Source: Hydnum rufescens UP504
Lineage: Eukaryota; Basidiomycota; Agaricomycetes; Cantharellales; Hydnaceae
NCBI GenBank assembly: GCA_014904985.1
Contig: MU129015.1
Coordinates: forward strand, 111,224-175,223
Direction of reading: 5' to 3'
DNA length: 64,000 nucleotides
Under the pieces are notes generated by a model. The model did no database searches. It saw nothing but the letters and a program-made list of their open reading frames with translations, and was not told where the DNA came from. Below are positions 19,603 through 29,544 of this stretch, in pieces (the stretch's first letter is position 1; each line of letters opens with the position of its first letter). The position numbers were made by a program, and so were the translations under genes.

Positions 19603-20345
19603 TGGTATGTTCGAGATGGGGGGCTGGGCTTGTTTGGAAGGCGCGGCGGGTATTTGACCTATGAGATGATACTACCTGATACAGTAGGCGTGGCTTCTTC
19701 CGCGGCGTGGCAGGACCCGGGTTTCGGAAGACCGCCAACACCCCCGCGATTCCTGCCATGTCCCAATAGATGAATGATATAAGCGAAACAGACCAAACTG
19801 TTTCATTGTTGGTGACATAGGGAGCTTCTTTACCAGAGGGTACAGACAGATATAAGCTCGCTTCTATAGCCCGAGTCATAAAAATCAGTACTGAGATCCA
19901 TTCCCCCCCCTCCCCGGGGCAATTCTGAATCACCTCCGTGGAGCTCTTGAACGGCACGTGGTTCTTGCAGTGTTCTTCCTCCAGATTATTTCCCTGCACT
20001 CGACCGTACGCGTAGAAGAACCTGGCAATGAACAAGGAATGGGTTGAGGTTTAGTATTCGAACCCCAGGACGAATCGGCTTGCATACATAAACCCAACTC
20101 CGCCGAAGGCTGAGGTGAAAGGTGCCGATAGCAGACCCCAATAGTGGTAACCCATGTACTTCCGGATTCAGATGGAGGTGCTGATGAATCCAGGGCGTGA
20201 AAGTCGCGGTCAGAACCTCACTATGATCCAAGTCTTCCATCCGTAGTGGCCGCAGACCACGTTGAACGCCGTCGCTTGGCAGCCGTGATTGGCATCCGCC
20301 TTCCTTCTCTTCCCCTCGGTATTGTCTCCTGCGTCCCACACTACA
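19603..20345 (-). pseudogene. Duplicated unknown gene, copy 3 (partial)
   Basis: 19,780-19,880 resembles 12,075-12,180 (CCAAACTGTTTCA..TGT.GG, GAGTCATAAAA). 20,236-20,345 resembles 12,600-12,715 (GGCCGCAGACCACGTTGAA, CCTTCCTTCTCTTCCCCT, TGCGTCCCACACT). What lies between does not match, so only ends or pieces of the block were kept. No function can be given. Confidence 0.4.
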
Positions 20346-20354
20346 GGAAAATCC

Positions 20355-20425
20355 ATAATGGTTCAGCAGATCCATGATGCGGAGATCGAAGAACACGCCT
20401 GGGCTGTAGTCGTGGGTAAGGCTTA
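20355..20425 (+). pseudogene. 70-bp scrap of an SNG1 exon
   Basis: The plus strand encodes EIEEHAWAVVVG followed by a GGTAAG donor. The SNG1 gene (minus, about 27,690-27,750) encodes VIEEHAWAAVVG with the same donor. The similarity ends on both sides. A MITE begins 36 bp downstream. Confidence 0.6.
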
Positions 20426-20460
20426 TCATCGATAAAGAGGAATTCGAATCCTGCGTCAGA

Positions 20461-20651
20461 TAGTGTTGCCGCGACTTGCGACTCGCGCCGACCCAAGTCG
20501 CAAGTCGAGTCGCCGGAAGTCGTTCCGAAGTCGAGTCGAGTCGAGTTCTACGACTCCATAGTAAATGAATGCAACAATGTACGGCTCGAGCCGACTCAAG
20601 TCGCAAGTCAAGTCGTCGGAGTCGCTCCGAAGTCGAGTCGCGGCAACACTA
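20461..20651. mobile_element. hAT-type MITE (191 bp) with perfect 8-bp target duplication
   Basis: The left end TAGTGTTGCCGCGACTTGCG and right end CGAGTCGCGGCAACACTA form 16-bp perfect terminal inverted repeats. The element is flanked on both sides by GCGTCAGA (20,453-20,460 and 20,652-20,659). An 8-bp duplication and a TAGTGTTG-type end are typical of the hAT superfamily. Inside, AAGTCGAGTCG and CGACTCGACTT-like words recur many times so that the whole element can fold back. It has no coding capacity and would need a transposase in trans. Confidence 0.9.
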
Positions 20652-20983
20652 GCGTCAGAGAATCCACGGGATCAGATAATGAGGATAAAATGGAAAGGCC
20701 TTCGGTCGGTTGTAAGCAGACGGATTCCTTATTTGGGAGACATACTGACATTTCCAGCAAACAGAGATGAAGAGAAGAAGCAGTTTTTTTCTTTCCCATT
20801 ACTTACCCAAATAGATCTATGTGTTTCTCCGCAAGAAAAAAAATGTAAACAACGAGCTGGTGGCGGGCTCTGCCACGCAGTCGGCTTTAGTCGTTATCAT
20901 AATCTTAGAGCCTCCATTTCCCACTGCCTACTCGAGCAAAAATCGGAGCCGTGAAAGAACATTTGATTTCTCACCGCATCACT

Positions 20984-21303
20984 TGTTGTGATGAGCGATG
21001 ACGGCAGCAATGTCGGAGACAACCGCGACCCCTAAGACGTGACGCTACGCCGTCGACCTGGCCAATCTGGACCTCTGTTTTACTGGCAATTTTCTCACCG
21101 GCACCCCTGGCCCTCGGACACTCTTTGGTTTGCTCTTCTCCCTTTCGTGTGCTCTTTCACTTCCTGCACATAGTACCATCAAAGGGTGAGCTCGCCATAG
21201 AATACAGAATATAAGGGATAAATGTCCATCATTCCCGTCGCTGTTTCTATTCTCTCGTTCCGTGGTCCCCTGGTCTTAGCGTCTGCTCTCATCCGCTCTA
21301 GCA
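20984..21303 (+). repeat. Solo LTR related to Copia element 2
   Basis: It starts TGTTGTGATGAGCGA and shares GTCGGAGACAACCGCGACCCC, CACCGGC and a CATAGTA.C.T.AAAGG promoter-like zone with the LTR at 11,338. It ends near ...CTCTAGCA. No internal element domains lie on either side. Its likely origin is LTR-LTR recombination of an older copy. Confidence 0.65.
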
Positions 21304-21317
21304 TCCGGCGGGAGACA

Positions 21318-22093
21318 GGACCCCTGCAAGCACTGTTAGAGGCGAGATCCAAGGTTCCCGGATTTTGAGGGTGATTTTGAGATTATGCGAGGGGCAAATT
21401 CCCGGATCCGGAGCCAAAATTTGGTGTCGGCCAACGGTGAGGCAAGGGGCAGGTTCCCGGATTTGGCTCTTCAACCAAACTAGGCTAGATCTGAAATCCC
21501 GTCTGTAGGGGTATGGTCCGGATGGTGTTATAGTAATGTGGGGTGCAAGTGTGTTTGGCACTATTATAATAATGTTGTGTGTTCAACCCTGGGTAGGTGT
21601 GTTTCTTTTTTGGCTTCTAAAATACCTACAGAATGTTGCTTTATGGCTTCCTGCAGTACTTAACTACTCCAGGAAACTTGGTATGCACTATTGTGAAATT
21701 GAACAGCCTCACTTTAATGACTTATCCTGGTCAACCAAATTCCAAATGCCTGAATTGCTATTCTACCATCAGCACTGCCCAAGAGCTGGACAAGGAGAAA
21801 AAGGTGGAGGATGGAAGAGAAGTTTAGATGATAGTGGGGTTGAGTACACTTGCCTTGGACAACACTGGGGATGCCTGGAGTAGTTTGGGAAGGTCAGGGA
21901 TTTTTTTGGGATTTTTGGAATTTTTTGAGATTTTTTTGAGGCTAGGGGCGAATTCCCGGTTTTTCATCGCCTGTGAGGAGCCCAGAGTCGATTTCCCGGA
22001 TTTGGTCTGGGATTTGCATCCGAATTTGTACCGGGAGTCAGGGTCCTCTGGGTGCCTGCTGGATCTCGCCTCTAACAGTGCTTGCAGGGGTCC
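21318..22093. mobile_element. Foldback-type element with 34-bp perfect inverted repeats
   Basis: 21,318-21,351 (starting GGACCCCTGCAAGCACTG) is the exact reverse complement of 22,060-22,093. Between them a TTCCCGG core occurs at least five times, often as GGGGC(A/G)(A/G)(A/G)TTCCCGGAT. Two of the copies sit near each end. No convincing protein is encoded. I did not find a clear target duplication. It could be a non-autonomous DNA transposon or a foldback element. Confidence 0.7.
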
Positions 22094-22402
22094 TCGGGAG
22101 ACTCGGCTCAGAACGTCATATTTCCAATTAGATAATAGCTCATTCCTGGTCACAGCTAGATGGGGAAAGGGAACCAGACCTATTGGGCTGGAACCTTGGA
22201 GCGCAAAATACAGGGCACACGACTGTGAGACCCAAAGGTGGCCAAGGCACACCCAGAGTTGTGTGGCACTGCGACTATGACACCTAAGTTGCATAGATTC
22301 GTTCGAGTGGATTGTCAACATCACGTGACTAGATCGATCCGCGATTGTTTTCAGTCTGACAGTTCGGTCGCTGTAACCAAGCCAAGTATCTCAGACTTAC
22401 CA

Positions 22403-23547
22403 ATGCCCCCGAATGAAGATGTTGTAGAAGAGTATCGTCTGCTTCTTGATGATCTCCTTAAGCTTGGCACTACCAGGGGTGATATTGTCAACAGAATCCG
22501 CGATTTCCAGAAATACCATGACGATGATGCTGGAGAGACTATGGAATCAAGCGAATTCCACCTCGAGGAAACCATCGCAACATTCGGGTTACAGCACGAC
22601 ATGACTTATTCGGCGTCGGAGCCACAGGGGTGGAGAATTGAGGAAATCCCAGAGACTAAGGGCTTCGAACCGAGCCATTGTTTTGGTATGGCTTTACATT
22701 TGTCAAAGGTTCATTATTGACTGGTACTATGGTTGGGGTTAGAGTCGCTGTTGAGAAGCTATGCCCAGAACTTTGATAGGACGAGTCGAGCAGTGTACAG
22801 GACTGCAGTCAATTTTATCCTGAATGAGTGTTTGACCGCCATGGTGAGCCTCATAAATTCATCGAATGAATAATATGATAAACCTTCAGCAACCTCAGAA
22901 AGATACTGCCCTACTATTGACCTCCCATGGCCAGACCATCGGTGGACATTCTACTCTGACTCCTCCCGCTCTCCGAGACATCAAAGTCTTCGGGGACCTT
23001 TCTTTCTCTCACAAAATCACCCCCATGGACGATTCATCGTCGCGATCCCCTTACTCAGGTGTCACAGTCACTGGCCGTGTAGACCATGCTATCGGTCGTA
23101 CCACCTTCCGTCGCGGCCATTCCATTGAATGGTGTTTTCAATCCCTCCTCCTTCTTGTCAATGCCAAGACTCAAGCCAATAGGTAGCGACGGCTCTCGCT
23201 CAACTCGTGGTCTACTTAGGATCACTCCATGAATCTCGGTTGTCGCGAAATTGGAGTGATTCTTCCATCTATGGTGTGGTCTCAGATGGATATCTGTTCA
23301 CCTTTGTTGCCATAACGCATCATGGGGTTCTCAAACAAAGCAGGCAGTTCGATACCGTCGGAATACCCGGGGACTTAGCCGCTTGTGCTTGGATGTTTGA
23401 GGTATTTACTCGAAAAATCGGCAGCCATCGTGCTGGACAAGAACACTGGACTTCTCGTTGGATGGTGATGGTGCTGAGGATCCGGCGATTGACCTGCGTG
23501 ATAATCCGTATACCCATCCGCCAGATGATGACGATGATGACGACTAG
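22403..23547 (+). pseudogene. PD-(D/E)XK-like gene family, copy C
   Basis: It starts at ATG 22,403 as MPPNEDVVEEYRLLLDDLL, then RDIVNRIRDFQKYHDDD-like sequence and EIPETKGFEPSHC. An intron (about 22,687-22,742) is followed by RSYAQNFDRTSRAVYRTA. Further exons give SPYSGVTVTGRVDHAIGR, then LLLLVNAK, AQLVVYLGSLHESRL, SIYGVVSDGYLFTF and finally IDLRDNPYTHPP plus an Asp run before the stop at 23,547. The family pattern D...E-A-K suggests a PD-(D/E)XK nuclease fold. In this copy the glutamate is asparagine (NAK), and the frame is broken just after it near 23,185, so catalysis is unlikely. A role in DNA cleavage is inference only. Confidence 0.6.
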
Positions 23548-25509
23548 CACCACCCGTGAGTTTTATCTTTAAGAGTCGTACAACTTGTCTCACTTCCATC
23601 CTCATTACAGGGCAGCCCTTCTTGGTACCACCACCAACGTGGTTTCTTGTTCTATTCCTCTATGATCAATGTCTTTACACCTCTCGAAGTTAAAAACTTG
23701 TCCAAGCTCGGTCAAAAATAAGATAGTCGATGTATGAATTCAGGCAGTTATTCCCCTCAATCTGAATAAGGCGACTATCTTCTGGCAAGCGAAGTATAGA
23801 GATAAGGAAGACGCTCGGGGCCCTTCGATGAACGGAGAAATAATAGCTACCGAGATATGATAAGGGGGATCAGACTGTACCATAAGTTTGGTTCAGACAG
23901 CATCACCGCCGCCGATGTTTGTACACTATGGTGTATATTAATACTCATCATATGGGAGCCAGAGTGGTGGGTGTTCTCGAGGATGTCACGGCTGGGTCAA
24001 ATGATCAGCGGCGAGCGGCGGGGGATCGGTCTTTCCGCCTGCGACAAGATTGGATGGCCTGCAGCACTCAGGTCTAAGATGTCTTGACTAGATGCCGCCG
24101 ATTGCGCAAGGTGATCAAAGCTCCTGGTCGAAAAGCGGTACACTGTCACGAAGGGTCGTTTTCGCCACAGCATGATCCGGCATTCGTAGTTGATCGTGAC
24201 GAAATAGTGGCTTGACCGGCTCGGATCCCAGGAGGGGTAGAAGCAAGGATGCTTGGGTGATTTCGGCTATGTCGATCGTTGATAGGAGTCGTGAAAATAT
24301 GTCAGGGAACTTGGGCAGTGTCGATCGATGACACATCCAGATCCCTGGGAAGCGTAGGTGAGATTTCACCCAGTGCATCATACGAGTTCGAGGATGCAAT
24401 ACGTTGCATAAAAAGGAGGAGAAGACCAATCGACGGCCGTTTAGTTCCTACGAGAGCCAAAAAAAGATATGGGCATCAATACTCAAAGACTTTTGGCAGG
24501 TGACAGCGAAAAAGGACCAAGAATGGAAACGAATAGGATCAGATACGGAACTTCGGAACATCTCGTGGACCAGCCCCCAAATAAACAGGGGGTTGGATCC
24601 ATCAGCCTGACGTGCAAATTAGAGTAGTCATCATATTTTGAATAGGAAAGTGAAATAAAGAAGGGCGGAAAAATCAAGATAAATTCAAGTCGATCCACAT
24701 ACAGTGCTAGTGTTGAGGGAGGAGCTGATGACGGACTGTAAGACTGTAGATCACGAGATCTATGGCATCCAGGAGGATCGGAACTCAAGTAAATAGCATC
24801 AGATATGTCTTGAGGCCTTTGTATGAAGTAAACGGAAATTAAGGGGAAACTTCAAGGATCTAGATGGCGGTCACTGAGCTCGTTGGCGTGTTGAGATCAT
24901 TCCGGAATAGCCGGGGCTGGAGCGTAAGATCACATTGGGAAGCCAAAAAAGAGAAATAGGAGAGAGGACGTCTGTACCAAAGCCAGAGGACGACACGAAA
25001 CATATCACGGCGCCAATGACCCGAAATAAGCGCACGTACAAGAACGAGGCTAGGTCATTTGAATTATTGGGGCTTTCCGCACTTTCCCAAGCACCTTTTG
25101 ATCGTGAAACGTAGCAAGTCTTGCGGCAGTCGCCGCGGGTGTTTCCGGCATAATTCTTCCTAGTTCTCCTCGTCATTCCGGTGATATCTTTGTCGTTTCA
25201 ATCATTCGTGGGCTCGTCCGAAGATGTTTTTAACACTCCCCGAAAGTCCCGAATCTCCATTGTTCGTTTTTTTCCATGCTTTAAATTTCGGCTACCGTAT
25301 TCCTAATTGAAGACAAACGTTGTCCTGTTGTTTATTTCAGATCCTTTGTATGACTTCGGACGGCATCATGCCTCCGATGTGGATCCATACATCGCTTCTT
25401 CCTCCGTTACGTGACTCTATCGGCGGAGCTTCCATCGTTCCATTTTCTTCATTTTACAGTAACCCGGTACATCCAGATTGTTCCTGAGGGCGCTCTGCGA
25501 AGACTAATC
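23548..25509. other. Gene-poor stretch
   Basis: About 2 kb without a recognised gene. The minus strand is open at 24,115-24,429 and ends in ...KTTLRDSVPLFDQEL before a stop. It has plausible composition (leucine-rich, FPDIFSRLLSTIDIAEI) but no known domain and no convincing partner exon. The rest looks non-coding. Confidence 0.35.
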
Positions 25510-26380
25510 TAGTCTGAAATTTCACATTTGATTTCATTCGCTTTCTGTTCTTGGTTCCCGTCATCGCTTCGGGCAGAACCGCCGTCCCAAAAAAAATCCA
25601 TCACACACAACGGCTGGTCAAAAGTTTAACAGTACATAACATCAATGATTCCATTTTTGTAGTACTGTCTCGTAGGGCTGAGAATGCGTGTGGGCGACAT
25701 CAGAGATCAGAGATGATTTTTTCCCTCCTTCCGCATCCTTGGGAAGTAGACGGAATCGTCAGTCCGTCAACTGAAACCGGCGGGCGCTCGTCGTTTCGCG
25801 CGTCTTGGCGACATTTTTCTCAAAACTACCAATTGCAAGTTCATCGAGAACCTAAGGATGATTAAGTATCGTTACGGTCTCGTCCAAGCTCCGAGGAAAA
25901 TTGATTAGGGTACAGTGCCTCCGCGGTATAATGCCATCGCCTTGAAACTCCGATGCGCGGAAGTCATACCTTCCCCGGCTCTGAGGAGTTGCGTATTTCC
26001 TCTTTTTTTACACACCCCACCGATGCAACGAGGATCGGGAATGTTGACGGTCGGATCATCACTGATGTAATCCTGGCTGATTTTCACACCTGCGGAATAT
26101 GTAGTTCTCCTTCATCATTTCCTTTCTCAGATTGATGTACTACGTAGCCGCGTGAACGTTCAGTTGACACATTCCACATGGTATTTGGTATCGATGGTTG
26201 AACATTACTAGCCTGCGGTGCAGCGCAGTGCAGCGTAGAATGCCAGACTGAAAAATTGAAACGAAGAAAACTCTATTCGTTACAAGTTTATCGAGAGGGC
26301 GAAGGGGGAGGCAATGGCAAAAATGTCGCCATGGATCAATGTTGAGGGCGAAAAGAGAAGAATGCAGACCTAACGTCGGA
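25510..26380. other. 3' flank of SNG1 gene 1, duplicated at 17.84 kb
   Basis: Non-coding by eye. Its left third is the source or sister of the block at 17,840-18,110. No other feature recognised. Confidence 0.5.
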
Positions 26381-28367
26381 TCATGACATATCAAGGTGAC
26401 TAGCACCATATCTCGCTTCCCGCGCGGCGCGCAGGCCTTTCCGGTGGTGAAACCAAATGGTGAAGGGGAGTGTGACAAACGCTGAGAGTGCAATCCAGCA
26501 CAAGAGCACACCTGCATTGAGACCGAGGTGGGACTTGGTATTGAAAATGATCGTTCGCACAGCTTGGTCAGCATTGCTGACGGAGAAAAGAGGATGACAA
26601 TCAGAAGCCTTTTCTCCATGAATAGGAGGGGTAACCTCACTAGAAGGGGAATCCGAATCCAAATTTGTAGAACCACGGTTGAAGTTGAATCGGGAGCGAG
26701 GTGGAAACCGAGTTGGAAATAATCTGGACCACACAAAGGCGCGAGACAAATCAGTGGTCGACCGGGGACCAATCCACTTATGCTTACGAATGGGAAAAGG
26801 GCAAACGCATTCCTTCGTGGTGTCAACCAACTCACAGACACCTCTGTTGCGAGGCCCATGGCAGACATTGCCAGAAAAATATAAAACCAGAAGAGGAAGA
26901 ATCCTGCGGCGTGGTTGTACCTACCGCAATAGGTGAGCCGTAAGCGCAAGGGCCAATATGAAGCAGATAGATCACTTACTTGGCAGCAAAAGGAAGCTTG
27001 AAAGCCAAGCTGACCATGGCACACGCGAACGACAATGGAATGTATACCAGAAGAGGCGCGACAACCCGCAGAATGACCAGTGATTTATACGTCAGGAAAG
27101 GCTCCAGGGGCATGCGGACTTGATATCCTGCCATGGACTAGCAGGAGAACTTGGAATTTCAGACACCTTGGTCTCAAGCTTCAAAAACAAAATACACGCA
27201 CGATAACGAATCCAAAAACAAGGATGAGGATCATCCCAATGACGGTAACCGCGCCGCCACGGGAGCTCTATTATATTCTCAGTATTAGTCTATACAAATA
27301 CGAAAATACGAAGGGGAGAGCAGAAAACGCACGTGTACGGCCTCAGATTGAGTGTACCGTATGAGAATGGAGAGAAGATCGTGAGAGGGGCGGTAGCAAG
27401 TGCCTGCATGGCAGTAGCATTTCCGGATTGTGCTTCTAGATAGGCCCCCGTATACGACGCTGAGAAGTTTCTCAAAGACGCCTGGATGAGGGCTTGGGTA
27501 TAGGGCACAATATATAATCCAGCCGCATTCTCGTTACGAGCCTGATCGTAGAAAAAGGATACTGCGGCAGAATTGTTGTAAGAAGCATCACCGTTCTCGC
27601 GCGCCGATATGAGAGAAGCCGTAGCCCCCTGGTTAACTACGCCTGTGTTAAGCGCCCAAGTCGAAATGCCAACGTCCATGTGCACTTACCCACGACCGCA
27701 GCCCAGGCGTGTTCTTCGATGACCGCACTGCGGATCTGTTGAATCGTCAGGGATTTGCCTGGCTCGTATATCCGCCATCCCAGCTTCGAATTCGTCCGCG
27801 CGTTGATGTTTGCTTGGAAAGCGGCTTGCATTGCTTGGCCCAAGGAGCTGCCGTCCTGATCGATAAACCAGCACACAAGTTTATCCGTGAAATCGCGTTG
27901 ATGGGACACTGCGCCCCAGAACACCGGGCTAGTTATTCAAGATCAGGACTTATCCAAGGAAAGATCGACAAGGAGCACACGCACATAGTTACCCATGACA
28001 CCAAGACAGTAAGGAGGGTGACAACCAGCATCATTTTGATGTAGTTCCTGAGCGGCTCTGGGTGTTTTGGCAGAAACCCTAGGAGAAAAAGCGAGAAGTC
28101 GGGACCCGGTAGTGTTGTACGTTGGCAAGGCCTACACTTACGTGGCGGTTTCTGTTGCGGCGCAGGTGCATGGATCTCTGAGACTACCCCCACCCTATCT
28201 GGCTTCTCCGTGATACTGTCGAGTCCCGTCGTGGGCTGAGGTTCGTTAGCTATCACTGACTGCGTAGCAGAGCTACTATTGGAATGGTCGGTGACGAGGC
28301 TCCCATTTCTCCTATCGAAATCGTCCCGGGATATGTCCAAGACCTCGGAGACGGGGCGCCCTTCCAT
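26381..28367 (-). CDS. SNG1/DUF3533 family membrane protein, gene 1
   Basis: This is a multi-exon gene. ATG at 28,367 opens MEGRPVSEVLD, followed by a hydrophilic N-terminus. A membrane segment (NYIKMMLVVTLLTVLV) precedes the family signature FWGAVSHQRDFTDKL, then AFQANINARTNSKLGW, IEEHAWAAVV, VNQGATASLISAREN, IVPYTQALIQASL and NLRPYT. The C-terminal half carries several membrane helices (VAPLLVYIPLSFACAMVSL, GFFLFWFYIFLAMSAMGLA, GVLLCWIALSAFVTLPF) and ends HLDMS. Yeast SNG1 is a plasma-membrane protein linked to nitrosoguanidine resistance. The fold resembles ABC-2-type membrane domains without an ATPase. Introns are short; exact borders are estimated. It is divergent to gene 2 and clearly paralogous. 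It looks intact. Confidence 0.85.
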
Positions 28368-29544
28368 GACGGTGGGTGAAGGGAGAATAGGCACTGGGAT
28401 GAAAACGGATACGAAGGCAGAGAGGAGGCAAGGGAGCACATATTATAGTGTTCAATCGGGAAAGATCCCAGCCCCTGAAGGAATGAATGGCTTCCTTGCC
28501 GGATGCGAGACATCACAGTACGTTGGACTGTGCCACGAGCGGGCGGGCCATGCTTTGTCAGGAACGAATCTCTATATATCTTTGTCATCAAGAATTCTCA
28601 TGCACTCACGCTTATTTGCCACCCTGAGTAAATATTAATTTCAATAGGACAATAGATCCGAGCAATTTGACTTTCTGTGTTAGCAGTCGATACACTTTAG
28701 ACAGTAGATTCTGGAGGAGGAGCAAAAGGCAAACCAGTAATTTTGTTGCCAGTGCCTAATTTTACCGTGGTTTGGGGCGAGAGGCTTGTCGCCCCTTGCG
28801 GCTGTTGTGGCTGGTGAGAGCAAGGTCAGTGCATATTGAATTCTTGACCCGATAGTGCGCGGTGCGACACGTGACTAGCTTTGGCCAGACGGCTGTGATC
28901 TGTGACATGAGCCTCATGATCCGAAAAGACAGTCGGCGGCTCATACGGTGCGGTGAATCCGTGATGAACAAGTATACATCAGGAACAGCTTTGGTATGAT
29001 GTGTGAAGAGCACCCATTATATTTCACCAGGGCAGTTACAACGTGCTCCACAATTCCCCAGATCAAATCCCGTTTGTCCAATCTCTCCCAAGATCCTTGA
29101 TACAGTAAGATCCTTGCTGATTCTTTGATCCATTTTCTTGGTATAGCCATTTTCCCATACTCGGAAAGCAGAATGAGTACGTAAATGTATACCTTTTTTC
29201 AAGTTTCGGTATCCGGGGGAATCATCCAAGACACCCAGAGTCTCATAAGGGGAAGAGAGAGAGAGAGAAAATGGAGGGATCGCAGGAAAGAGACGCGATT
29301 GAACTTGGAAAACTCGTGTCGAATCTTGACCATTGAGGCCGGAGTTGCATTTGAAATCTATTTAAGCGATAACGACGGATCGTGGGAGTTGCCGGTGCGG
29401 ATGCTCGCCATCAGCATACAGACAATACAGAATGGTACACTGCTTACACCAAAATCAGTATAATACACCATTATGTAGGGAATCGCCCCATCTTGACTGC
29501 CACCTCCAATTATCACCCCTCTCCTCCTGCCGACGGGCTTGGTG
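28368..29544. promoter_or_regulatory. Shared intergenic region of divergent SNG1 paralogs
   Basis: About 1.2 kb separate the two start codons, so both promoters should lie here. A GA microsatellite (about 29,253-29,270) is visible. I see no unambiguous TATA box or operator. Open frames on either strand look like chance. Confidence 0.45.

Noticed and set aside
20430..20460. AATTCGAATCC as a tRNA T-arm
   Set aside because: No matching acceptor stem, D-arm or anticodon arm upstream. It is the flank of the MITE.
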